Part shown: piece by piece, positions 15,524 through 23,312 of the stretch
How positions within the stretch are numbered: position 1 is the stretch's first letter
Layout of the letters: each line of letters begins with the position of its first letter
Program-made: the position numbers and the translations under genes
The notes under the pieces: generated by a model
Told to the model about the DNA's origin: nothing
Databases searched by the model: none
Seen by the model: the letters and a program-made list of their open reading frames with translations, nothing else
Assembly: GCA_947456955.1 (NCBI GenBank)
Contig: CANGTQ010000001.1
Location: forward strand, 348,538 to 412,537
DNA from: Flavobacteriaceae bacterium
GTDB taxonomy: Bacteria > Bacteroidota > Bacteroidia > Flavobacteriales > Flavobacteriaceae
Direction of reading: 5' to 3'
DNA length: 64,000 nucleotides

Positions 15524-17184
15524 AGTTTGTCTTCTTTAAAAATTATTTCTTTATTCTCAATTACTTCCATTTTTCGTTTCATTACATTGTAACGATGCTC
15601 AATAGTAACTTTGTTTTTATAACCATCACTGTTTTCAAGATCATAAGCATCTTTAAAACCAACCAATTTAGTGCTAATATTTAATTCTTTTGACTTTATT
15701 TTTTTAAATTCCTTAATTAAATCTAAAACATCATGAGCAATATAGACAGTGTCTGTTGCATTAATTACAACTTTTGAATTAGAAGGAATATTATTTAAAG
15801 TAGCTTTAATTGCTGCTTTATTTAAAAAAGAAACTTCTTGTGCCAAATCAATGTGAATGATATCGCCTTCTGAATATTCTTCTTTTCTGAAATTATAAGC
15901 ACGTTGCATATTACCTTTTAATACAAATAGCACACTTATAATTATACCTAATGCTACACCTTTTAACAAATCAGTAAAAACAACTGCTATAAATGTTGAA
16001 ATAAACGGAATAAATTGATACTTCCCTTTTTCCCAAAAATGTCTGATGATTTTTGGATTGGCTAATTTATATCCGACTAATAACAAGATTGAAGCTAAAG
16101 TAGCTAACGGAATTTTATTTAATAGTGTTGGAATTGCCAAAACACTAACTAATAATAATAAACCATGTATTATTGCCGACATTTTAGATTTTGCGCCTGC
16201 ATTATTATTAGCAGAGGTTCTAACTACAACAGAAGTCATTGGCAAACCACCTAAAAGAGAACTTAAAATATTTCCTATTCCTTGGGCTTTAAGTTCAATG
16301 TTTGTATCCGTATACCTTTTAAGTGAATCCATTCTATCTGCAGCTTCAATACAAAGTAACGTTTCGATTGAAGCCACAACAGCAATAGTGATAGCAACAA
16401 TCCAAACTTTACTATTCGAAACAGCTAAAAAATCAGGAAAAACAAAAATAGTCTTAAACTCATCAAAACTTTGAGGAACTGGTAAACTAACTAAATGTTC
16501 ACTTCCAATGGCTAAACTACTTCCAGATTGGATAAAAAATTCATTCAGAAGTATTCCAAAAACAACTGCTATTAATGCCGCCGGAACTAATTTTAACTTT
16601 TTAAAAAAATCCACTTTTGTCCAAGCTATTAAAATTGATAAAGATATAATTGTAATTAGAATTGAACCCCACTGAATATAATCAAAAATTGAAAAGAGCT
16701 CTGAAAATGTGTTTTGTCCATCAGACTGTAAAAATGCCTCATCACCCTCATAATCATTATCATAACCAATAGCGTGAGGAATTTGTTTTAAAAAGATAAT
16801 TACTCCAATCCCTGCCAACATTCCTTCTATAACGTTAGTTGGAAAATAATTTGAAATACTTCCTGCCTTTATAAAACCTAATAGCAGCTGTATTATTCCT
16901 GCAATAAATACTGCCAAAAGAAAAGAATTAAAAGTACCTAATTCGGTTATTGCGGTCAACACTATGGCAGTTAATCCAGCAGCTGGACCAGATACACTTA
17001 AATGTGAGTTACTCAAAAAACCTACTACAATACCTCCGACAACACCTGAAATAATCCCTGCGAATAATGGTGCTCCAGAAGCAAGAGCAATACCCAAACA
17101 TAGTGGCAATGCTACTAAAAAAACTACTAAACCAGAAGCAAAATCAGATTTAAGAGTAGCAAATAGATGCCTATTTTTTGTCAT
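15520..17184 (-). CDS. SulP-family anion transporter, probable bicarbonate (BicA-like)
   Basis: SulP transporter of 554 aa: about 10-12 membrane segments, the sulfate-transporter signature region SGLVVFLVALPLCLGIALASG near the N-terminus, LGGLPMTSVVVRTSANNNAGA in the core and a C-terminal STAS-like domain (VVINATDTVYIAHDVLDLI). SulP members carry sulfate, bicarbonate or other anions. Direct coupling to a carbonic anhydrase gene and proximity to sbtA favour bicarbonate, as in BicA; this is inference from context. It is first in the SulP-CA pair, and oxyR lies divergent with a 247-base gap. Confidence 0.9.
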   Translation of the reverse strand: MTKNRHLFATLKSDFASGLVVFLVALPLCLGIALASGAPLFAGIISGVVGGIVVGFLSNSHLSVSGPAAGLTAIVLTAITELGTFNSFLLAVFIAGIIQLLLGFIKAGSISNYFPTNVIEGMLAGIGVIIFLKQIPHAIGYDNDYEGDEAFLQSDGQNTFSELFSIFDYIQWGSILITIISLSILIAWTKVDFFKKLKLVPAALIAVVFGILLNEFFIQSGSSLAIGSEHLVSLPVPQSFDEFKTIFVFPDFLAVSNSKVWIVAITIAVVASIETLLCIEAADRMDSLKRYTDTNIELKAQGIGNILSSLLGGLPMTSVVVRTSANNNAGAKSKMSAIIHGLLLLVSVLAIPTLLNKIPLATLASILLLVGYKLANPKIIRHFWEKGKYQFIPFISTFIAVVFTDLLKGVALGIIISVLFVLKGNMQRAYNFRKEEYSEGDIIHIDLAQEVSFLNKAAIKATLNNIPSNSKVVINATDTVYIAHDVLDLIKEFKKIKSKELNISTKLVGFKDAYDLENSDGYKNKVTIEHRYNVMKRKMEVIENKEIIFKEDKL

Positions 17185-17404
17185 AATAATTGAGTTGTAA
17201 AAAAAAATTAAACAGGAAAATCAAACAAACTTTGTAAAAATATAAATATTTATTTTTAAATATCATAATTATCAAAAAACAAATAGAAATAATTAGAAAT
17301 AAAGTTAGTATTTGATCATCATCAAAGAAAACAAATAAATTGAATGTATAAAATCTTTAACATTAGTTTAAATAAAAGAAGTCATAAATTTATCTTATAG
17401 TTTT

Positions 17405-17412
17405 TATATTTG
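17405..17412 (+). promoter_or_regulatory. Promoter -7 box of oxyR
   Basis: TATATTTG fits TAnnTTTG and lies 19 bases before the oxyR start. The 247-base gap shared with the SulP gene could also hold an OxyR site acting on the SulP-CA pair; none was identified by eye. Confidence 0.5.
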
Positions 17413-17431
17413 CATAAAATATGATTATACT

Positions 17432-18373
17432 ATGACCATTACACAGTTAAAATATGTTCTAGCTGTTGCTGAACACAAAAACTTTACTCTTGCAGCCGAA
17501 AAGTGTTTTGTTACCCAACCAACATTAAGTATGCAAATTCAAAAAATTGAAGAAGAGTTAGGTATTCAGATTTTTGACAGAACTAAGAAACCAATACAGC
17601 TTACCGAAATTGGGCAAAAAATTGTCAATCAATCCAAGAATATTGTTAACGAAGCTGATAGAATTCAGGATATTGTAGACCAGCAAAAAGGATTCATTGG
17701 CGGTGAATTTCGTTTAGGAATCATTCCAACAATAATGCCTACATTATTACCAATGTTCCTAAATAATTTCATCAAAAAATACCCAAAAGTTAAATTGATT
17801 ATTGAAGAGTTGAATACTGACGAAATTATTCAACGACTTAACAATGGCCATCTGGACGCAGCTATAGCAGCAACACCATTAGAAGAAGAAAAAATAAAAG
17901 AAGTTGTTTTATATTTCGAACCTTTTGTAGCTTACATTCCCGAAGGTCACAGTACATTTCAAAAAAAGGAAATTGAAATCGATGATTTAAATATTGATGA
18001 AATCTTATTACTTCAAGACGGACATTGTTTTAGAGACGGTATTTTAAATTTATGCAAGAATACAGTTGCCAACGAAAAATCACATTTCCAAATTGAAAGC
18101 GGAAGTTTTGAAACCTTAATAAAACTTGCCGATGAAGGTTTGGGTACAACACTTCTTCCTTATTTACACACACTGGATTTAAAAGAAAATGATAAGCTTA
18201 AATTACGTCATTTTAAAGAACCAAAACCAGCAAGAGAGGTAAGTCTAATTTTTCCGAAAAACGAATTGAAAATTCATATTATAGATGCATTAAGAAGTAC
18301 TATAGCCGGTGTAGTAAAAGGCGCTATTATCTTTCAGAATGTACAAATCATTAGTCCACTTCAAAAAAAATAA
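17432..18373 (+). CDS. oxyR: Hydrogen-peroxide-sensing regulator OxyR
   Basis: LysR-type activator of 313 aa. The helix-turn-helix is TQLKYVLAVAEHKNFTLAAEKCFVTQPTLS. The redox cysteines appear in GHCFRDGILNLC at residues 199 and 208, the same spacing and numbering as E. coli OxyR, so the protein should form the peroxide-induced disulfide and switch on antioxidant genes. Candidate targets in this window include yaaA, but this is not shown. Its stop codon is part of a bidirectional terminator shared with the next small gene. Confidence 0.93.
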   Translation: MTITQLKYVLAVAEHKNFTLAAEKCFVTQPTLSMQIQKIEEELGIQIFDRTKKPIQLTEIGQKIVNQSKNIVNEADRIQDIVDQQKGFIGGEFRLGIIPTIMPTLLPMFLNNFIKKYPKVKLIIEELNTDEIIQRLNNGHLDAAIAATPLEEEKIKEVVLYFEPFVAYIPEGHSTFQKKEIEIDDLNIDEILLLQDGHCFRDGILNLCKNTVANEKSHFQIESGSFETLIKLADEGLGTTLLPYLHTLDLKENDKLKLRHFKEPKPAREVSLIFPKNELKIHIIDALRSTIAGVVKGAIIFQNVQIISPLQKK

Positions 18374-18400
18374 GGAGCTTTTGCACAAACTCCTTATTTT
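18371..18400. terminator. Bidirectional terminator between oxyR and a small gene
   Basis: TAAGGAG (18371-18377) pairs with CTCCTTA (18390-18396) with T runs on either side, so it serves oxyR on plus and the 64-aa gene on minus. The oxyR stop codon lies in the stem. Confidence 0.8.
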
Positions 18401-18407
18401 CTCTCTG

Positions 18408-18602
18408 CTAACTAACTACAGACAAACATTGTTTTAATTCGGGATGCTCACTCGTAAAGAATTGCAACCACTTTTTTAATTGTTCAACCTCGTAAGGCAA
18501 TAAATTTTTAATCGCCTTTTTTAGTTCTTTTGTAAAAAGAACAGGATCGAAGCTTACTCTTTCGAGTACAGATTTAGTGTAATCATAAATCATTCTAGGC
18601 AT
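18408..18602 (-). CDS. Small conserved-looking protein, paralogue 1 (64 aa)
   Basis: Unrecognised helical protein, MPRMIYDYTKSVLERVSFD. It aligns along its whole length with the 66-aa product at 18955-19155: both have (M)xDxTKxVLxRVSFDxxLFxKELxKAxKxLLPYExExLxxWLxxFxxExPELxxC. About half of the positions are identical. No signal peptide or membrane segment. It ends with a shared terminator and has an upstream CGTTCTTAC 9-mer also found before the paralogue. The conserved Phe/Trp/Leu pattern suggests a small protein-binding helical domain. Function unknown. Confidence 0.8.
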   Translation of the reverse strand: MPRMIYDYTKSVLERVSFDPVLFTKELKKAIKNLLPYEVEQLKKWLQFFTSEHPELKQCLSVVS

Positions 18603-18630
18603 ATTGGTTAAGATTTGGGATTATCTTATT

Positions 18631-18639
18631 GTAAGAACG
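18631..18639 (-). promoter_or_regulatory. Shared 9-mer CGTTCTTAC upstream of paralogue 1
   Basis: CGTTCTTAC lies 28 bases before the 64-aa ORF. The identical 9-mer occurs 32 bases before the 66-aa paralogue at 19188-19196. It may be part of a common promoter or operator; it does not match the TAnnTTTG box. Confidence 0.4.
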
Positions 18640-18927
18640 TTTAGTAAAAGTATACTATAAAAAGTTCTCAAACAAAAGAAATTGCTAAAACATATCGTTA
18701 AAAAACTATTTTTATCGTTTAAATGCATTAATTACTATTATTTTTAGGTTTTAACTTACTAAAATATTTTTATCTAATAGCCCATAAAACCATTATTGCA
18801 TTTCAGGTTTATCAGCTGTATAATATAATAACCAATTGATTAGATTTTCCCAAAATAACATCGTATTAGAATAAATAGTAAATAAGAAATAATTAAGTTA
18901 TTAGTTTCCCTAAATCCTAAATAAAAA

Positions 18928-18948
18928 AAGGAACCGTTTAAGTTCCTT
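18928..18948 (-). terminator. Terminator of the 66-aa gene
   Basis: AAGGAAC and GTTCCTT flank a 7-base loop and are followed on the minus strand by a run of seven T. Confidence 0.75.
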
Positions 18949-18954
18949 TAGTTT

Positions 18955-19155
18955 TTATTTATCATTAATGAGCAACATGCAATGTTGCAGTTCTGGTTTT
19001 TCTTTAATAAATTTTGAAAGCCATAATACTAATTCTTCTAACTCATAAGGTAATAAAACCTTACATGCTTTTTCAAGTTCTTTGCAGAAAAGGGAGACAT
19101 CGAAACTCACTCTTTTCAAAACATTTTTAGTATGGTCTAACATTGATTTAGACAT
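18955..19155 (-). CDS. Small conserved-looking protein, paralogue 2 (66 aa)
   Basis: Paralogue of the 64-aa protein 350 bases away on the same strand: MLDHTKNVLKRVSFDVSLF, then LLPYELEELVLWL and KPELQHC align directly. Unlike paralogue 1 it has a Cys in the first helix (LFCKELEKAC). Each gene has its own terminator and upstream 9-mer, so they are separate transcription units arising by tandem duplication. Cytoplasmic, helical, function unknown. Confidence 0.8.
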   Translation of the reverse strand: MSKSMLDHTKNVLKRVSFDVSLFCKELEKACKVLLPYELEELVLWLSKFIKEKPELQHCMLLINDK

Positions 19156-19187
19156 AAATAACTATTTGATTAAGTTAATATAATTAG

Positions 19188-19196
19188 GTAAGAACG
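19188..19196 (-). promoter_or_regulatory. Shared 9-mer CGTTCTTAC upstream of paralogue 2
   Basis: Identical to the 9-mer upstream of paralogue 1 and at nearly the same distance (32 bases) from the start codon. Confidence 0.4.
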
Positions 19197-19280
19197 GGTT
19201 AGGAAAAACCAAATGTAAAAAATATAATTTTCCACAATTAAAATTTACAAAAAATTTAACGCTTCAGAAATGTTAAAATT

Positions 19281-19970
19281 TCAAATTGCTTTAGTGGCGC
19301 GTAACATCTCTCTTTTACCCGGAGCTCCTGGTAATTTTTCTACAGAAAAACCTGCTGATAACATCGCGTTTTTTATTGAAGTTCGACAAGCGTAGGTCAC
19401 CAAAATGCCATTTGGTTTTAATGCCTTAAACATGGCAACAAATATTTTGTCCGTCCAAAGATCGGGTTGTACCCTGAAGCCAAAGGCATCAAAATAAATC
19501 AGATCAAAAGAAGCTTCATCCTGAATATCCTGAAAAAACTGTTGGCGTTTGGTTAGCATGAAATTATCTGAAAGTTGATTCTTTTGTTCCCAATTAAATT
19601 CGTGCATTTTTTTAAAAACTGTTGTTTCTCTTACATCAATTTCATTTGGGTAATTCATTTGCATCGTCTCATCTATTTCAACCGGATAGGCTTCTACTCC
19701 AACATAATCTATACTTTGATTTGTTTTTTTGGCTTCCACGAAAGTAATAAAAGCATTCAAACCAGTACCAAATCCAATTTCTAAAATAGCAATGGATTTT
19801 ACTTTGAAAAGTGACCCGAGCTTTTGCGAATTGGCGAAGCACAACCCATTTTTTATGAATACATGATATGCCTCTTGAATAGCACCGTGTTTTGAATGAT
19901 AACTTTCATTCCATTCCGGCAAATAAATTGTGGTTGAACCATCATTGGTTTTGATAATTTCGCGTATCAA
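19281..19970 (-). CDS. mnmD: tRNA 5-methylaminomethyl-2-thiouridine methyltransferase MnmD
   Basis: SAM-dependent methyltransferase that completes mnm5s2U34 at the tRNA wobble base; it is the stand-alone version of the MnmC methylase domain. Signature segments are IYLPEWNESYHSKHGAIQEA, ILEIGFGTGLNAF (SAM-binding loop) and DLIYFDAFGFRVQPDLW. The track start (20018) would overlap the upstream cytochrome gene by 46 bases. A TTG at 19970 gives MIREIIKTNDGSTT, the N-terminus expected for the family, directly after the upstream stop, and was preferred. The C-terminal PGAPGKREMLRA is also characteristic. Confidence 0.9.
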   Translation of the reverse strand: MIREIIKTNDGSTTIYLPEWNESYHSKHGAIQEAYHVFIKNGLCFANSQKLGSLFKVKSIAILEIGFGTGLNAFITFVEAKKTNQSIDYVGVEAYPVEIDETMQMNYPNEIDVRETTVFKKMHEFNWEQKNQLSDNFMLTKRQQFFQDIQDEASFDLIYFDAFGFRVQPDLWTDKIFVAMFKALKPNGILVTYACRTSIKNAMLSAGFSVEKLPGAPGKREMLRATKAI

Positions 19971-19972
19971 AA

Positions 19973-20410
19973 TTACTTTATATACAATTTCTTGATTCTC
20001 GGAATTGGTCCACCACATTTAATTTCATGACATTTTATGCAGGCGTCAACACCGACATTAAAATGTTCTTTAGCATTTTTAGGGTCGCTGTAAATTAACT
20101 GTTGTGCGGTTATATAATCCTTTGCTTTTTGTTTAAAGAACAAATCATTTTCTGTTTCGTCTGTAAATTTAGCCGTAAAGATTTTTAAAAAGTGTTTAGG
20201 AAATGTTCCTATAGTATCTCCTTTTTGAATTCGCTCTTTCAATCTTTTATTGTCTACATACATTTGCTCCATCAATGTCGCCATTTCTGACATTTCATAC
20301 ATTTCAAGTTTCTTTTCTTTTACTGAAGTGCATTTTTTTTCTGCTTTTGCCTCTTTCTTTTGACAAGAGAACAGTCCAAAAACTAAAACAAGCACAATTA
20401 TTTTTTTCAT
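19973..20410 (-). CDS. Monoheme c-type cytochrome lipoprotein
   Basis: A 145-aa lipoprotein (MKKIIVLVLVFGLFSC) with one heme c attachment motif, CIKCH, near residue 125, inside CIKCHEIKCGGPI. The preceding helical part with the LMEQMYVDNKRLKERI segment resembles class II cytochrome-like or cytochrome P460-associated folds, but this is not certain. It would carry electrons or sense redox in the periplasm. It is 11 bases downstream of the DUF4920 gene and directly upstream of mnmD. Confidence 0.8.
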   Translation of the reverse strand: MKKIIVLVLVFGLFSCQKKEAKAEKKCTSVKEKKLEMYEMSEMATLMEQMYVDNKRLKERIQKGDTIGTFPKHFLKIFTAKFTDETENDLFFKQKAKDYITAQQLIYSDPKNAKEHFNVGVDACIKCHEIKCGGPIPRIKKLYIK

Positions 20411-20421
20411 TCGACAGAAAA

Positions 20422-20919
20422 TTACTTTTTAATATAAACACCATCTGCCAAAAACGAAAAGGTTACTTCCGGTTTCGTGATTTTGGCAATTTCAGCTGCC
20501 GATTTTCCGCCATCTTTGGCATAATGTTTAAGCGATTCAACCGATTCAACATCTACAAATGCTTTACCATTTACAATGGCTTGACTATTATCAGCATTTA
20601 ACGGAACAAAGAAACCATAATCTTTAAATTTTACAAATGATTCATTGTCACCGGCCAATTCCATTTTCATCCAACAGCCTTTCTTTTTGCAAACTTGTTT
20701 AATATTCGATTGAAACTGAACCGTAATAGTATCCCCTTTTTTAAGTTTTTTATACTTTTTCAACATTTCATTTTTGGTGTAAATTTTGGTTACTTTAAAT
20801 TTATCGCCAAATAGAGCATAATCTTTACTGTCAAAAGCTTTGGATTTTTTCTGAGCCATTGCTGTCGGTACAATGCAAAGTAATAGTATAATTAGGATAA
20901 CATTTATTTTTATACTCAT
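20422..20919 (-). CDS. DUF4920 secreted protein
   Basis: A secreted protein of 165 aa from the chosen ATG at 20919, which opens the signal peptide MSIKINVILIILLLCIVPTAMAQ; the track start at 20994 adds 25 residues without signal character. The mature part matches the DUF4920 pattern: GDTITVQFQSNIKQVCKKKGCWMKMEL, FVKFKDYGFFVPLN and the C-terminal FLADGVYIKK. The KGCWM region with two Cys suggests metal binding. Genes of this type often sit next to a c-type cytochrome, as here. Function unknown. Confidence 0.82.
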   Translation of the reverse strand: MSIKINVILIILLLCIVPTAMAQKKSKAFDSKDYALFGDKFKVTKIYTKNEMLKKYKKLKKGDTITVQFQSNIKQVCKKKGCWMKMELAGDNESFVKFKDYGFFVPLNADNSQAIVNGKAFVDVESVESLKHYAKDGGKSAAEIAKITKPEVTFSFLADGVYIKK

Positions 20920-21272
20920 ACTTAAATAATTGTTTATTTGATATTCTTGAGCTGAGCCTAAATAGCGAAGAGGAGTAGTAATATTAGATTTCATAATAGT
21001 TTTTTTATGTTTTGCGAATATAAACAGTTTAGTAAAATTCAGTTACAAAATTAGTAAATATTTTGAGTTTTTATTATGAAATTATACGCTTAAATGGTCA
21101 AAAAAATACGATTTTAAAAAAAGTTTCTGTTTTTCTTTAACCATGCAATACGCAAACATATTTTTATTAGTTTTACAAAAAATAACAACACCACTTTAAT
21201 TTTTAGAAAACAAATTGTAACATACTAATTTTTAAGTAATTGAACTGTTTTCTATATTAAATCTATTACTAA
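20920..21272. other. Intergenic region between DUF4920 and ilvE genes
   Basis: About 350 AT-rich bases separating divergent genes. No RNA gene, strong hairpin or extra ORF was recognised; a TTTATATTCG segment on the minus strand is a near-match to the -7 box. Confidence 0.4.
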
Positions 21273-22340
21273 ATGATGTTAAAAACAACTAACGAAATCG
21301 ATATAGTTAGAGTAAAAAACTCTAAAATCAATGAGGTCGATTTTGAAAATCTTGCCTTTGGAAATACCTTTACAGACCATATGTTGATTTGTGATTTTAA
21401 AGAAGGTAAATGGCAAAAACCTATCATCAAACCTTACGAACCTTTCTTAATAGATCCTTCAGCAAAAGTGTTTCATTATGGTCAGGCCATTTTTGAAGGA
21501 ATGAAAGCCTATAAAGACGATAACAATGATGTCTGGCTTTTTAGACCTGACCAAAATTTAGATCGTTTCAATAAATCGGCTGTAAGAATGGCTATGCCTG
21601 AAGTTCCAGAAGAAATCTTTATTGGTGGTTTAAAAACCATCGTAGATTTAGAAAGAAATTGGGTAAAGAAAGGAGTTGGAAACACCTTGTATATAAGACC
21701 ATTTATGATTGCGATTGGTTCAGGTGTTATTGCACAACCTTCAACACAATACCGATTTATGATTATCCTTTCACCTGCCCTTTCCTATTACTCTGGGGAA
21801 GTAAAAGTGATTATTGCCGAACATTATAGTCGCGCAGCTAATGGCGGTATTGGTGCAGCCAAAGCGGCCGGAAATTATTCAGCTCAATTTTATCCTCAAA
21901 AATTAGCACAAGAAAAAGGATTCCAACAAATCATTTGGACAGACGATGCTACACATACCAAATTGGAGGAAGCTGGAACAATGAACGTGTTTTTCAGAAT
22001 TAACGACACTATCTTCACGGCGCCTACTAGCGAAAGAATTTTAGATGGAGTCACCCGAAAAAGCTTAATTGATATCGCGCATCGTGACGGCATCAAAGTT
22101 GAAGAGCGTTCGGTATTGGTTTCAGAATTAATAGCTGGTGCTAAAGATGGTAGTTTAAAAGAGATTTTTGGAGCGGGAACAGCTGCGGTAGTTAGTCCAA
22201 TTGCGGGTTTTCAATTCCAGAATGACTATTATGAATTGCCAAAAATTGAAAACTCTATCGCATTACAACTAAAAGACAAACTAACTAAAATTCAGTATAA
22301 ACTGGCTGAAGACACTTTTAAGTGGACAGTAAAAGTTTAA
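21273..22340 (+). CDS. ilvE: Branched-chain-amino-acid aminotransferase
   Basis: PLP-dependent class IV aminotransferase of 355 aa that converts Leu, Ile and Val to their 2-oxo acids and back. The catalytic lysine lies in GGIGAAKAAGNYSAQF. YGQAIFEGMKAY, RMAMPEVPEE and the phosphate-binding LDGVTRKSLIDIA are family hallmarks of the eukaryote-like BCAT II group common in Bacteroidota. Monocistronic, with a strong terminator straight after the stop. Confidence 0.95.
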   Translation: MMLKTTNEIDIVRVKNSKINEVDFENLAFGNTFTDHMLICDFKEGKWQKPIIKPYEPFLIDPSAKVFHYGQAIFEGMKAYKDDNNDVWLFRPDQNLDRFNKSAVRMAMPEVPEEIFIGGLKTIVDLERNWVKKGVGNTLYIRPFMIAIGSGVIAQPSTQYRFMIILSPALSYYSGEVKVIIAEHYSRAANGGIGAAKAAGNYSAQFYPQKLAQEKGFQQIIWTDDATHTKLEEAGTMNVFFRINDTIFTAPTSERILDGVTRKSLIDIAHRDGIKVEERSVLVSELIAGAKDGSLKEIFGAGTAAVVSPIAGFQFQNDYYELPKIENSIALQLKDKLTKIQYKLAEDTFKWTVKV

Positions 22341-22344
22341 AGTA

Positions 22345-22373
22345 AAATCCTCCATTTTGGAGGATTTTTTATT
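22345..22373 (+). terminator. Terminator of ilvE
   Basis: AAATCCTCC and GGAGGATTT form a 9-bp stem with a 5-base loop, then a T run. It overlaps the end of the convergent MazG-like gene. Confidence 0.85.
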
Positions 22374-22752
22374 TTAATATATTTTCAAAACTAGGTTTGA
22401 AATAATTTGGTCCTTTCATCACTTTACCATCTTCACGATAAATAGGATTTCCATCTTCACCGAGTTTGCTCATATTACTTCGCTGAATTTCATCAAACAC
22501 TTCTTCAATCTTGTGTTGCAAACCGTGTTCTAATATAGTTCCGCATAATATATAAAGCATATCTCCAAGTGCATCAGCTACTTCTATCAAATCATTATTC
22601 TGAACGGCTTCAAGGTATTCTTCGTTTTCCTCTTTCATCAGGTTGAATCGAAGCCTATTTTTTTGTTCACCTAAATCTCCTTTCATTTCGTAACTGACAC
22701 CAAGTCCGAATGAGGTATGAAACTCTTTTACTGCGTTAATTTGTTTTTGCAT
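22369..22752 (-). CDS. MazG-like nucleoside triphosphate pyrophosphohydrolase
   Basis: A 127-aa all-alpha NTP pyrophosphatase. The metal-binding pattern is EENEEYLEAVQ...EVADALGDMLYIL, that is EExxE and ExxD motifs, followed by a C-terminal extension RSNMSKLGEDGNPIYREDGKV typical of the HisE-like/phage-type MazG group in Bacteroidota. It probably hydrolyses noncanonical or excess dNTPs. It is convergent with ilvE and ends inside that gene's terminator. Confidence 0.85.
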   Translation of the reverse strand: MQKQINAVKEFHTSFGLGVSYEMKGDLGEQKNRLRFNLMKEENEEYLEAVQNNDLIEVADALGDMLYILCGTILEHGLQHKIEEVFDEIQRSNMSKLGEDGNPIYREDGKVMKGPNYFKPSFENILK

Positions 22753-22794
22753 TACATAATAAATTTATTGTTGATGCAAATTACTACTTTTGGA

Positions 22795-22812
22795 TACATT
22801 TGAGTAAATTTG
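22795..22812 (+). promoter_or_regulatory. Tandem -7 boxes before a small membrane protein gene
   Basis: TACATTTG (22795-22802) and TAAATTTG (22805-22812) both fit TAnnTTTG and lie 18-35 bases before the ATG at 22830. Confidence 0.4.
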
Positions 22813-22829
22813 TTGAAAATTTGAAATAA

Positions 22830-23018
22830 ATGTTCACAACTGGTCAATGGATTTTTGCCGCATTGTTTTTTGTAGCTTTTGTAATCGCTGCTTATTTTGC
22901 CTATGGCAAAGACAAAGTGCTTCACCAAAAAGTCTACAAAGGAAGTTATAAAATACTAATTGCATTTCTGTTATTTATTACTATCCTTTTTGTCATTAAA
23001 ATTGTGACGAAGCATTAA
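22830..23018 (+). CDS. Small two-helix membrane protein, 62 aa
   Basis: MFTTGQWIFAALFFVAFVIAAYFAYGKD forms the first membrane helix and a second follows (ILIAFLLFITILFVIKI). A short basic loop joins them. I know similar unnamed proteins in Flavobacteriaceae; the role is unknown. Own promoter candidates lie upstream, and the next gene on minus is a broken small ORF. Confidence 0.75.
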   Translation: MFTTGQWIFAALFFVAFVIAAYFAYGKDKVLHQKVYKGSYKILIAFLLFITILFVIKIVTKH

Positions 23019-23019
23019 G

Positions 23020-23227
23020 TTATTTTCCTTTCAAAAGGGTAACACTTACAGAAGCTATATCTGAGTTTGGAAACTTAGTAAATACATTTTCATCCGAAAA
23101 CAATCCTGCCTCAGCGGCAATCTTGTGTAATACGTCTATTTCAACTTTTTTTATTGCTTATACTTTTACCGCGATTTGCAAAGGATCCAGTGAATAAAAT
23201 ACAGCGATGTTCACTTTTTGTTTTCAT
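23020..23227 (-). pseudogene. Small gene with a one-base frameshift in an A7 run
   Basis: On the minus strand an ATG at 23227 opens MKTKSEHRCILFTGSFANRG and runs to NKK, where it meets a stop. Removing one A from an A7 tract (T7 near 23146-23152 on plus) joins it to VEIDVLHKIAAEAGLFSDEN, ending at the TAA at 23020. The repaired product is 68 aa with a continuous, protein-like composition. It matches no family I recognise. It may be a real frameshift, a sequencing error in the homopolymer, or a slippage-decoded gene. Confidence 0.45.
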
Positions 23228-23312
23228 CAATTTAAATTTGAATACAAACAAATATTATCAATATTCGTAGTATTAAATTCATAACTTTGTGACACTTAAT
23301 AAACATAGTTTC

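Larger units (their letters stand above)
18603..18954. other. Intergenic region between the two small paralogues
   Basis: About 350 AT-rich bases. It holds the upstream region of the 64-aa gene, including GTAAGAACG at 18631, and the terminator of the 66-aa gene near its right end. No further ORF or RNA gene was recognised. Confidence 0.5.
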
